A stretch of DNA of 53,570 bases from contig JAIXZE010000368.1 in the NCBI GenBank assembly GCA_027489875.1, positions 1-53,570 of the forward strand, read 5' to 3'. How positions within the stretch are numbered: the stretch's first letter is position 1; every line of letters begins with the position of its first letter. The position numbers were made by a program, and so were the translations under genes. The notes below the pieces were generated by a model. The model was not told where the DNA came from. It did no database searches and saw only the letters and a program-made list of their open reading frames with translations. Source of the stretch: Verrucomicrobiales bacterium (GTDB lineage Bacteria > Verrucomicrobiota > Verrucomicrobiia > Limisphaerales > UBA9464). Positions 17,548 to 24,747 of this stretch are shown piece by piece.

Positions 17548-17937
17548 ATGAACAAGGCTGCACTGTTTGACAAGATTGAGGGCGAGCAATTCCGCAAGGA
17601 TTCGCCGAAGTTCGAGGTGGGTGATTCAGTTCGCGTCCACACCAAGGTCGTGGAAGGTGACAAGGAGCGTATCCAGGCCTTTGCGGGCGTTGTGATCGGC
17701 ATCCGTGGCCGTGGCTTGAACCAGACATTCACGGTCCGCCGAATCAGCTACGGCGAGGGCGTCGAGCGTATCTTCCCGACTCATTCCCCGCGTGTGGATC
17801 GCATCGAGGTCGAGCGAGAAGGTTCCGTGCGCCGGGCCAAGCTGACGTACCTTCGTGGTCGTATCGGCAAGGGTGCCATGGCGGTCAAGGAGCGCGAGCA
17901 GACCACGTCTGTTGAGGCTCCCGCGTCCAAGAAGTAA
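17548..17937 (+). CDS. rplS: 50S ribosomal protein L19
   Basis: 129 residues. [40 protein letters not shown] and [20 protein letters not shown] identify L19, which lies at the 30S-50S interface. A tail of about 15 residues beyond the usual [13 protein letters not shown] end is a small extension. The ribosome binding site AGAGGAT lies about nine bases before the ATG. A strong terminator follows. Confidence 0.98.
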   Translation: MNKAALFDKIEGEQFRKDSPKFEVGDSVRVHTKVVEGDKERIQAFAGVVIGIRGRGLNQTFTVRRISYGEGVERIFPTHSPRVDRIEVEREGSVRRAKLTYLRGRIGKGAMAVKEREQTTSVEAPASKK

Positions 17938-17957
17938 TCACTCGATTGCCATTTCCC

Positions 17958-17995
17958 GGGCCTCTGGAGGATCCTCCAGAGGCCCGTTTCGTTTG
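17958..17995 (+). terminator. Terminator of the rpsP-rplS operon
   Basis: A perfect 28-base inverted repeat (17958-17985, stem starting GGGCCTCTGGAGG) followed by the T-rich GTTTCGTTTG, 20 bases after the rplS stop. Confidence 0.8.
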
Positions 17996-18030
17996 TCTCG
18001 GCAAGCTGTGGACAACGCCCGACAAGACAA

Positions 18031-18059
18031 CTGACAACAGATTCAGGATGGGATAAGTT
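18031..18059 (+). promoter_or_regulatory. Candidate promoter of coaB
   Basis: CTGACA at 18031-18036, 17-base spacer, TAAGTT at 18054-18059. The GTG start is at 18066, so the expected transcription start coincides with the start codon. There is no Shine-Dalgarno sequence in between, suggesting a leaderless mRNA. Confidence 0.5.
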
Positions 18060-18065
18060 TTTCAG

Positions 18066-18719
18066 GTGCGCTGCCTCGTCACCGCGGGTGCTACGTTGGA
18101 ATCGTTGGACCAAGTCCGGCGATTGACGAATTTTTCCACAGGCCAACTTGGGACTGGGCTTGCTGGGGATCTCGCGATGCGTGGGCATGAGGTTACCCTC
18201 CTGCGCAGCGAATCGGCGACTGCCCACTTGCCGCCTCCCCAGGTTCGGGTCGCTTCATTTCGGAGCACCTTCGATCTGGCTTCGCGTTTCCTGGAGTATT
18301 CGAGTGATGAACCCATTGCCATCTTCCACGCGGCGGCTGTCAGTGATTTTACAGTTGGGTTGGTCTATCAGCGGGAGGAAGGAAATCGTCTGAGGGCGGT
18401 ATGCAGCTCCAAGTTCTCGACCCGGAGCGGCAACCTCCTTGTGGAACTTCGGCCCACGCCAAAATTGCTGCCTGGTTTGAGGGAATGGTTCCCGTCGGCC
18501 CTGATCTACGGGTGGAAATTTGAAGTGGAAGGAGACCGCGAAGCAGCCATTGATGCTGGTTTACGGCAAATCCAAGAGGGTCGCCTTGACGGATGCGTCG
18601 TAAACGGGCCGGCCCACGGTGATGGATTCACCTTGGTTGAAGCGATTGGTCGGCGGGAGTCCATCTCCAGCCCGGGCGAACTATACTCCCTGCTCGGGAG
18701 ACGACTTGTTGCTCACTGA
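18066..18719 (+). CDS. coaB: Phosphopantothenate-cysteine ligase domain protein (CoaB-like)
   Basis: 217 residues. The protein matches the CoaB half of the Dfp flavoprotein: VTAGATLESLDQVRRLTNFS, then STGQLG, HAAAVSDF, and LRPTPKLL. CoaB joins cysteine to 4'-phosphopantothenate in coenzyme A synthesis. The flavin decarboxylase half (CoaC) is missing, so coaC must be elsewhere. The lysine of the usual KIKK motif is seen as SSKFSTRSG, a divergent form. The start is GTG at 18066. Confidence 0.82.
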   Translation: MRCLVTAGATLESLDQVRRLTNFSTGQLGTGLAGDLAMRGHEVTLLRSESATAHLPPPQVRVASFRSTFDLASRFLEYSSDEPIAIFHAAAVSDFTVGLVYQREEGNRLRAVCSSKFSTRSGNLLVELRPTPKLLPGLREWFPSALIYGWKFEVEGDREAAIDAGLRQIQEGRLDGCVVNGPAHGDGFTLVEAIGRRESISSPGELYSLLGRRLVAH

Positions 18720-18730
18720 GGCTTCCGGAG

Positions 18731-18753
18731 GCTCCAGGATTACCTGCTGGAGC
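18731..18753. terminator. Weak hairpin between convergent genes
   Basis: GCTCCAG at 18731-18737 pairs with CTGGAGC at 18747-18753. There is no T run on either side, so a terminator role is only possible. It overlaps the 3' end of the next gene. Confidence 0.25.
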
Positions 18754-19450
18754 GATTGAGGGCGATCAGTTCGCCAAGTCTCTTGTTATCATTGCGGATC
18801 CGGGCGGTCAGCGTGCGCCCAAGCGCGAGCAGGAAGGGGGTGGCGAGGTCTGCCTGCTCGCGGCACATCCGATCAAAGCGGTCGCCTGGTATCCGGAGCA
18901 GGGTGCTGTCGACGTTGGCAAGGACATCCGCGGATCGTGGTCCATCGTCGAAGAGGCAGATTTCCCCGAATACATCGCCTGCCTGGAACGTTGCGAGAGT
19001 TGTTTCACGTCCACCAACGAGAATTCGGGCGCGGACTTCCCCATCCAGCACACAGTACATGGCGTCACCCGGGCCGCCCTGGTGGCAAATTTCCCGGAAG
19101 GCTGGGATCTTCTCGATCTCCATCAGTTGGACGAAACGTCCAAGCTGCTGATCCGTCATCGTTGCGAAGATCTTCACCCGGCGAAGCATTCCCGCCTTGA
19201 TCCCTGGAATCAGCGGTTCCGCGGTGGCTGGTCCATTGGACGTGGAAGGTGATCGATCGAACAGGCCGCGGAGTTCATCGAGATCCTGGGCGCGAATCCA
19301 GTTCTGTGAATCCAGCTTGAAGAGCCAGGTTTCGCCGAGAACGCGCTCTTCGCTGATCCACTCGACGAGGTGTGGCAGATCCACTGGACCGTAGACCACA
19401 TCGTCAACACCCCAGATCTTGTACCCCGATGCAGCGCTGTCGTTTCCCAT
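18740..19450 (-). CDS. Cyclic nucleotide-binding domain protein with N-terminal GYF-like domain
   Basis: 236 residues. Residues 8-65 resemble the GYF_2 / DUF4339 fold (VYGPVDLPHLVEWI, ETWLFKLDSQNW), which binds peptides. Residues 90-215 form a cNMP-binding beta-roll: QGGPGDAMYCVLDGEVRARI, then AGDVFGEICLFDDGPRSADV, the phosphate-binding cassette. There is no helix-turn-helix, so it is not a Crp-type regulator by itself. The ligand (cAMP or cGMP) and any partner are unknown. Confidence 0.88.
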   Translation of the reverse strand: MGNDSAASGYKIWGVDDVVYGPVDLPHLVEWISEERVLGETWLFKLDSQNWIRAQDLDELRGLFDRSPSTSNGPATAEPLIPGIKAGMLRRVKIFATMTDQQLGRFVQLMEIEKIPAFREICHQGGPGDAMYCVLDGEVRARILVGGRETTLATFQAGDVFGEICLFDDGPRSADVLANVDSTLLRIPGDRFDRMCREQADLATPFLLALGRTLTARIRNDNKRLGELIALNRSSR

Positions 19451-19524
19451 GTCGTCGAATCAAAGCGAGCCGGGAGCCCGCTGAAAAGAGGCGAATCGTG
19501 TTGAACCCCATCTTCATTGATTGA

Positions 19525-21216
19525 TCACACGAGCGGCTGAATGTGGTCGTCCCTGACAACCACCGTTCCGGCAAGGCGGTCATGCCAGGTTTGGCGGCGT
19601 TCGTCCCAGCTCGCCCAGAACCAACCGATACCGATGCAAAGTCCACTCAGGATGGCGGCGACGGCGCGCACCAGAGCAACCGTTCGATCTATTGGCCGAC
19701 CGTCGATCCGAACCACTCGAAGTCCCAGAACCATCCCGCCCAACGTTGTTCCACGCCAAGCGATGAAGGAGGTGAAGTACGCGACGCCGAGTGTGATGCG
19801 GAGAAATCCACCCATTCCCTCAATATTGATGAACAGGAAGCGATCCGGGAGCATGCCAATCAGGAAGAAGATTGGCATCCAATCAATCAGCAGGGCTCCG
19901 AGACGGCGACCCGTGGTGGGACGTGGTGACAGAAGAGGATCGATAGGGGACGGGGTTGAGCGATCCTCGGTCCACCCCAGGCTGGGACTGCCGGCTCCCG
20001 CGGAAGCATCCGCGGCCGCTGGAATGGCGGCCGAGGCCACTGTAATCGGCGCGCCCACGTTCGGGGTTGCAGCGGGTTCGGCGTCGTTGGACTGCGTGGC
20101 GGATTCCTTCGGTTGAAAGCGTTCGCCGAGTGGATTCGGCATTCCTTCCGTCCCGTAAGTGGCTCCTGCACGGCCTTCGCTCGTGGTCCGCACCTTGTCC
20201 CGCCTGAAAAGGGCCATCAAGATGCCGCCCAGAGCCCAGAGCAGGAAGAGCATCCATACAAGCAGGCCGACGAAAGGGATGAGAAACAGGCCGACGGCGA
20301 TGACGGCACCCGTTGCAAACTCGGCGGCTGGATGGGGTTCCCGAAGATCAAACAGGCGAAGGATCCTTGAACCGATGATGCGGAGGATGGCTATCCGGCC
20401 GATAAAGAGGCCAATGAAGAGAGCCGCGATCAGGAACGGAACGGCAAGGCTCGCGATAAGGGTCAGGGTCAGGATCAAGGACGCCAGAAGGATCAACGGA
20501 AGACCCAGAATGCCGAGAAGCGCTGTCCCGCCCGGCCGTTCGCGCATCGCCCTCATCGTTGCCTGGGTTGCCTCGGGAAAAAGGAGGCCGATGAGCGACT
20601 GCAAAGCCAACATTGCGCCCAACAGGAGCCAGACGAAAGGAACCCGGAGCGAGAGGGGGCGCGCAAGCATGACGCACTCCTCAAAAAACAGCAGCGCTTG
20701 CGTCCGCACTGATTCCGGCAGCGCTGCCAGCCCGAGATTCGTTACTTCACCCTGAACCACGCCATCCGGTTCCCTGAAGACCCCAAATCCGATAGCCAGA
20801 ACGTCGCCACCGATGAACCCTCCATTCTCGACGCGGATCCCGCGCCCGATGTTGAATGCGTCACCGGCGACCTTTCCGTGGAGGGTTGCCTTTCCCATGA
20901 TGACGACGAGGTCGCCTGTGACTTCACCCTCAACAACAATATCTCCCCCGGTCACGGAGACGTCGTGGACGATCTCGCCGGGGCGGATATGAACATCCGA
21001 ACCCGTGACAACGATGTCTCGGCCGACACGATCCAGTGTTGTAACGACATCGTCGTCCGTATCGGCAGTCTCTGCCGGAGCATTTGGGGTGGCGGCAGAT
21101 TCCGGCGTGGGCGGTGGCGGAGGAGGGGATTGCGCGAGAAGCCGTGGGGTCCAGGTCGTCGCGAGGGAGAATGCGAGCAGGACGGAATGCAGGAATCGGG
21201 AATCGAAGGGCTTCAT
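19525..21216 (-). CDS. RDD-family membrane protein with bactofilin-like N-terminal repeats
   Basis: 563 residues. A signal peptide (MKPFDSRFLHSVLLAFSLA) leads into a Pro-rich linker, then right-handed beta-like repeats (GDIVVEGEVTGDLVVIMGKA, LHGKVAGDAFNIG) of the polymer-forming type. Several transmembrane segments follow (residues about 190-330), then a linker rich in Ala and Pro, and an RDD domain (RRLGALLIDWMPIFFLIG, VVRIDGRPIDRT). The frame is open 58 residues upstream, but the signal peptide starts at the ATG at 21216. The gene starts 4 bases after the preceding gene of the same operon. Function unknown; envelope role inferred. Confidence 0.8.
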   Translation of the reverse strand: MKPFDSRFLHSVLLAFSLATTWTPRLLAQSPPPPPPTPESAATPNAPAETADTDDDVVTTLDRVGRDIVVTGSDVHIRPGEIVHDVSVTGGDIVVEGEVTGDLVVIMGKATLHGKVAGDAFNIGRGIRVENGGFIGGDVLAIGFGVFREPDGVVQGEVTNLGLAALPESVRTQALLFFEECVMLARPLSLRVPFVWLLLGAMLALQSLIGLLFPEATQATMRAMRERPGGTALLGILGLPLILLASLILTLTLIASLAVPFLIAALFIGLFIGRIAILRIIGSRILRLFDLREPHPAAEFATGAVIAVGLFLIPFVGLLVWMLFLLWALGGILMALFRRDKVRTTSEGRAGATYGTEGMPNPLGERFQPKESATQSNDAEPAATPNVGAPITVASAAIPAAADASAGAGSPSLGWTEDRSTPSPIDPLLSPRPTTGRRLGALLIDWMPIFFLIGMLPDRFLFINIEGMGGFLRITLGVAYFTSFIAWRGTTLGGMVLGLRVVRIDGRPIDRTVALVRAVAAILSGLCIGIGWFWASWDERRQTWHDRLAGTVVVRDDHIQPLV

Positions 21217-21220
21217 GGGA

Positions 21221-21694
21221 TCATCGGTCTTGGGATGCGACGCGCCAGCAGGCAGCGCCCAGACCCAGGGTGGAAAGCCAGGCGGCGACGAGGGATCCAA
21301 CGGCGAGCAGCAGGTGGGTGGGGGAAAGTTGGCCTGCGAGTTGCCTGAAATAGGGGGTGATCTTGAATGCAGCTGATTGAATCGCCCCAATCGAGTCGAT
21401 GGCTGCCGATGCCTTGACAGCGGCGGGGGACTGGGCGGCGGTCGACTGGAGCAGGGGAAGTCCGATTCCGAAGATTCCTACCACAAGGGCGGCAACCATG
21501 AGGGCGGACAGCCATTGTTGGAGGCTCGGCCACTGGGTCCAAGGTCGCTCGTACCAAGGAAGATTGGCGCGCCTCCGGATTTCGGAAAGGACCCGGAGGG
21601 CAAAGCCGTCGGGTGCCTTCCGGGCAGGTAGCTGGCGCAGTGCGGAGTCCGTCCAGCGGTTCAGAGGGTCCGATGTTTCATCCAGTGGATTCAT
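21221..21694 (-). CDS. Small membrane protein in sigma factor operon, possible anti-sigma factor
   Basis: 157 residues. The cytoplasmic N-terminus has DETSDPLNRWTDSALRQLP and a conserved-looking RVLSEIRRRA helix. Two transmembrane segments follow (about residues 62-80 and 125-147). Such a protein just downstream of an ECF sigma gene is often its membrane anti-sigma factor, but no ZAS or RskA motif is seen, so that is inference from position. It starts 12 bases downstream of the sigma gene and overlaps little with the next. Confidence 0.7.
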   Translation of the reverse strand: MNPLDETSDPLNRWTDSALRQLPARKAPDGFALRVLSEIRRRANLPWYERPWTQWPSLQQWLSALMVAALVVGIFGIGLPLLQSTAAQSPAAVKASAAIDSIGAIQSAAFKITPYFRQLAGQLSPTHLLLAVGSLVAAWLSTLGLGAACWRVASQDR

Positions 21695-21706
21695 GGTGCT
21701 GACTTT

Positions 21707-22258
21707 CTAAACACCCAGTTCCTCGCGTCTTGGTTGCAATCTTTTGAAGAGGGCCAGACGGGCCCGGTGAATGTCGGTCTTCACCTTGCCGAGGCTCACG
21801 TGGAGACGCTCGGCAATCTCGGTGTAATCCAGGTCCTCGTAGTGATAGAGAACCAAAGCGATACGCTGATCCTCGGGAAGTCGTTCGAGGGCTTCTTCGA
21901 GAACGCTTCTCTGGTCTGCTGTGAGCAGTTCGGTGTCCAACGTTTCCGGGGCGGCGAATGTGGCCTCCAAACCGGGTTCATCATCCTGAGCATCCGCCGA
22001 CTTGAGGTCCGTGAAGAATTTCCACCGCGCTCGATAGCGTTGTAAGTGGTTGATGCAGAGGTTTCTTGTGACGGTCTTGAGCCATCCTCCGACGGTTGGG
22101 CTTTGTGAGAGCTGCTCCCAGTGCTCCCAGGCGCGAAGGAAAACCTCCTGACTTACATCCCGGGCCTCCGCCTCCTGGCCAAGGAGGCGGTATGCCGTGG
22201 AGTACACCATGTCCTGATAATTGATCAGGAACTGTTCAAACTGGGCCGGATCACTCAT
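21707..22258 (-). CDS. ECF RNA polymerase sigma factor
   Basis: 183 residues from the ATG at 22258 (14 further residues are possible from 22300). Region 2: FLINYQDMVYSTAYRLLG and EAEARDVSQEVFLRAW, then GGWLKTVTRNLCINHLQRYR. Region 4: LERLPEDQRIALVLYHYED and YTEIAERLHVSLGKVKTDIH. This is a complete, typical ECF factor with a short C-terminus. It is first in an operon with a putative anti-sigma protein and the RDD protein, so it probably controls an envelope function; the signal is unknown. Confidence 0.93.
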   Translation of the reverse strand: MSDPAQFEQFLINYQDMVYSTAYRLLGQEAEARDVSQEVFLRAWEHWEQLSQSPTVGGWLKTVTRNLCINHLQRYRARWKFFTDLKSADAQDDEPGLEATFAAPETLDTELLTADQRSVLEEALERLPEDQRIALVLYHYEDLDYTEIAERLHVSLGKVKTDIHRARLALFKRLQPRREELGV

Positions 22259-22372
22259 CCCAATTTCCGCGACTGCGGAACGACCGAAGGCGCTGAGCAC
22301 ACAGGCAACCCGGTAAAGGTTTCATTCCTTTGCCGTCCGGGAAGGATTGGTCTGCGGCCTTTCCATGGGAAC

Positions 22373-22407
22373 AAAAAAGGCCGCCCACCGGATTCCGGGG
22401 GGCGGCC
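22373..22407 (-). terminator. Terminator of the SH3-domain gene
   Basis: On the minus strand, GGCCGCC at the 5' side pairs with GGCGGCC (22379-22407) and is followed by six T (AAAAAA at 22373-22378 on plus). Confidence 0.8.
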
Positions 22408-22428
22408 GAGTTGGAAGCGGTCCTGCTC

Positions 22429-23553
22429 TCAGTAGGCAGGCTGGATCGCGGTCACCTTGATGACCGCGGACTTCGGCCAGCGGGCATCCACGTATTCCTC
22501 ACCGGTGATCAGAACTCGACGCCAGCGCCATGACGACAGCTTGATCTCTGGGTCATCCGTGTAGAGGAAGGCGATCATCCCCTCGCGTTTGCGGAAGTTG
22601 TCGAGTTGGTAATTGCCTGGAGCCTGAGGGGTGAGGGCAACTGCAACCACGCCTTCACGGATGACCTGCCGCGGGCGTTCAACGTGGACGATCGTTGGTT
22701 GCGAGGGGATGGAGGAAGCTGGGAGTGTTGGAGCAGGAATCACCGCCGGAGGGACCGTGGGTGCCGTGGTTTCGGATGGCGGGGGAGTCGACGGAGGGGG
22801 CTGGAGCACGGGTTCCGCCGTGACGACCTCCGGAATCGGCTGAGCGACCCGGGGCGGTGCGGGCTGGATTCGCGTGGCAGGGATACTGTTGAGGGGGCGC
22901 GATTCGACTGTGGGATCGGCAGGAATGGCCCGAGCTGCCAGCGTTGGCTCCCGATTCACGGATTCGGGAAGGGGTATGGGGCGACGGGTTGGAGGTGCCG
23001 TGCGCGTGGTGACGGCAGGAGGCTCGATGGGCTTTCCTTCCGGCTTCGCTGCGACGCCTTCGGGAGCGCTCCGGACCAGCGATTTAGCAATGTAACCGAC
23101 GACTGCTCCCTCAGGGGCGGCGATCTGGAGCCAACCATCGGCTGCGCGCAACTCCTGAACGACAGCACCTTCGACCAGGTAACCGACTTCTGCGTAGTTC
23201 CGACCGGGACCAGCGCGGAGATTGGCCTTCTTGGCGCGGACTGTTTTGGTGTTGGAATCCACAAGGGCGGCGAAGATCCAGACCTTTGTTCCGGCTGGAG
23301 CCGCGACCTCAACCCATTCCCTCGGCTCGTCGGCGGGAGCCTTGGGATCCTCTGCGGTACCGACCTGCAGGAGTTCCTGGCCCTTTTTCAGGGAAACCAG
23401 GATCTCGGCGGACATCGACGGCTTTGAGCGCAGGTTGGCGCTGCCGGTGGTAACGATGGGCCCCGGGGGCTTTGGCGAGAGGCCCCAAGTGCTCAGTGCG
23501 GGCAGGAATGCCGCAAGAAGGAAGGCAAGGAGGACAAGTAGACGACGGTTCAT
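22429..23553 (-). CDS. Secreted protein with two SH3b domains
   Basis: 374 residues. A signal peptide (MNRRLLVLLAFLLAAFLPAL) precedes two bacterial SH3 domains: TGSANLRSKPSMSAEILVSL, then KKANLRAGPGRNYAEVGYLV with DGWLQI. Residues about 160-300 are a low-complexity region rich in Pro, Ala and Thr that could span the periplasm or peptidoglycan. A conserved-looking C-terminal domain ends with LSSWRWRRVLITGEEY. SH3b domains often bind peptidoglycan. Start chosen at the ATG before the signal, 12 residues inside the longest frame. Confidence 0.85.
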   Translation of the reverse strand: MNRRLLVLLAFLLAAFLPALSTWGLSPKPPGPIVTTGSANLRSKPSMSAEILVSLKKGQELLQVGTAEDPKAPADEPREWVEVAAPAGTKVWIFAALVDSNTKTVRAKKANLRAGPGRNYAEVGYLVEGAVVQELRAADGWLQIAAPEGAVVGYIAKSLVRSAPEGVAAKPEGKPIEPPAVTTRTAPPTRRPIPLPESVNREPTLAARAIPADPTVESRPLNSIPATRIQPAPPRVAQPIPEVVTAEPVLQPPPSTPPPSETTAPTVPPAVIPAPTLPASSIPSQPTIVHVERPRQVIREGVVAVALTPQAPGNYQLDNFRKREGMIAFLYTDDPEIKLSSWRWRRVLITGEEYVDARWPKSAVIKVTAIQPAY

Positions 23554-23598
23554 CGTGAGGGCGGCACCCGTGGCACCGGTAGGCTTCAAAATCAGGGC

Positions 23599-24318
23599 TC
23601 AGGTCTCGCTGGGCAAGAGCGATTTGATTTCCGTGGGGTTCAGGATGCGCCATTTGCCCACGGGAAGTTCACCAAGCCGGATCGGACCGATCTGGGTGCG
23701 ACGGAGTTGGACGACTTCGTGGCCGAGAGCAGCAAAAAGGCGGCGGACCTCACGGTTGCGTCCTTGGGCCAGTTCGAGTTCGACGCTGCTGTGGCTGTTG
23801 TTGGACGCAAGCAGGATGGCACGTTCGGCCTTGAGCAGTTCGCCGGCGTCTTCCACGCCCTGGGTAAAGCGGCGCAACTGGCTTTCGTCGATACGGCCTT
23901 CAACGACGGCGAGGTATTTTTTCCTGACTCCGTATCGAGGGTGGGTGAGGCGGAGACTGAAGGAGCCATCGTTGGTCAGGAAGAGGAGGCCTTCGCTGTC
24001 CTGATCAAGCCTGCCCACAGGGAAGAGGTTGTTCCATTCCCGTGGGAGGAGATCCAGAACCGTCCGGCGCTCTTCGGGATCACTGCGGGTGCAAAGGAAA
24101 CCGCGAGGCTTGTGCAATGCGACATAGACCTTGCGGCGGGTTCGAACCACCTTGCCATCTACAGCAACCTCTACCTGCGCCGGTTCGATCTTGGTGCCGA
24201 GAGTCCGGACGGCCTGACCGTCCACCGTGATGTGGCCATCCGTGATGAGCTTCTCGGCCGCCCTACGTGAGGCGACGCCGGCTTCGGCGAGGAATTTCTG
24301 GAGACGGACGAGAGCCAT
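23599..24318 (-). CDS. rluB: Pseudouridine synthase of the RsuA/RluB family
   Basis: 239 residues. An N-terminal S4 RNA-binding domain (VRLQKFLAEAGVASRRAAEK) is followed by the catalytic domain with the active Asp in GRLDQDSEGLLFLTNDG, and the C-terminal GRNREVRRLFAALGHEV. These enzymes isomerise uridine in 16S (RsuA) or 23S rRNA (RluB, E, F); the match to RluB is best by overall pattern, but the exact site is not certain. Confidence 0.88.
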   Translation of the reverse strand: MALVRLQKFLAEAGVASRRAAEKLITDGHITVDGQAVRTLGTKIEPAQVEVAVDGKVVRTRRKVYVALHKPRGFLCTRSDPEERRTVLDLLPREWNNLFPVGRLDQDSEGLLFLTNDGSFSLRLTHPRYGVRKKYLAVVEGRIDESQLRRFTQGVEDAGELLKAERAILLASNNSHSSVELELAQGRNREVRRLFAALGHEVVQLRRTQIGPIRLGELPVGKWRILNPTEIKSLLPSET

Positions 24319-24419
24319 GCGATGGAAAAATGGAAAAAGCCGACTGCGGCATCAGGCCGACAATCGGCATTCGTAAAGGGTGGTGATCCTGAAGGAGTGA
24401 GAGCTGGAAGCTGCTCGGT

Positions 24420-24578
24420 TCACTCAGGCGGCAGGGTCTTGCGGAGGCCGACGACGCGGTCGCCGTCTTTCCATTGGCCACGAGCCTTGAGCAGGGCGAC
24501 GCGTTCGAAACGCTTGAGGACATTGCGCTTTGCGCCGGTGGTGCCAGCGGCGGCGCGGAGACTGTTGTGCTGCGACAT
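24420..24578 (-). CDS. Chlamydiae/Verrucomicrobia small basic protein
   Basis: 52 residues, very basic: MSQHNSLRAAAGTTGAKRNV, LKRFERVALLKARGQWKDGD, ending LRKTLPPE. This matches the short basic protein restricted to Chlamydiae and Verrucomicrobia (TIGR04137 type, my recollection), thought to act with the ribosome or RNA. The longer frame from 24656 adds 26 residues that do not fit, so the ATG at 24578 is used. A leader hairpin (24602-24618, CTTCGGC/GCCGAAG) lies upstream. Confidence 0.85.
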   Translation of the reverse strand: MSQHNSLRAAAGTTGAKRNVLKRFERVALLKARGQWKDGDRVVGLRKTLPPE

Positions 24579-24628
24579 AAAACTGGTTTTCTTGCGTGTG
24601 TCTTCGGCCGGGCCGAAGAGGAGCGGTG

Positions 24629-24656
24629 TGTGTAGCAGAGAGTTGTAAGGTGGCAA
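24629..24656 (-). promoter_or_regulatory. Candidate promoter of the small basic protein gene
   Basis: Minus strand: TTGCCA (24651-24656), 16-base spacer, TACACA (24629-24634). Confidence 0.4.
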
Positions 24657-24689
24657 ACAGGATTTTTCGGGTGATCACCGCCGACACGC

Positions 24690-24717
24690 TTGGCAGGACA
24701 GGCAGTTTGGCTAACCT
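24690..24717 (+). promoter_or_regulatory. Candidate promoter of aceE
   Basis: TTGGCA at 24690-24695, 16-base spacer, TAACCT at 24712-24717, 30 bases before the TTG start. It is divergent from the small basic protein promoter. Confidence 0.5.
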
Positions 24718-24747
24718 TGGCGCGGCTTCGTCGCCGCACATTCCACT

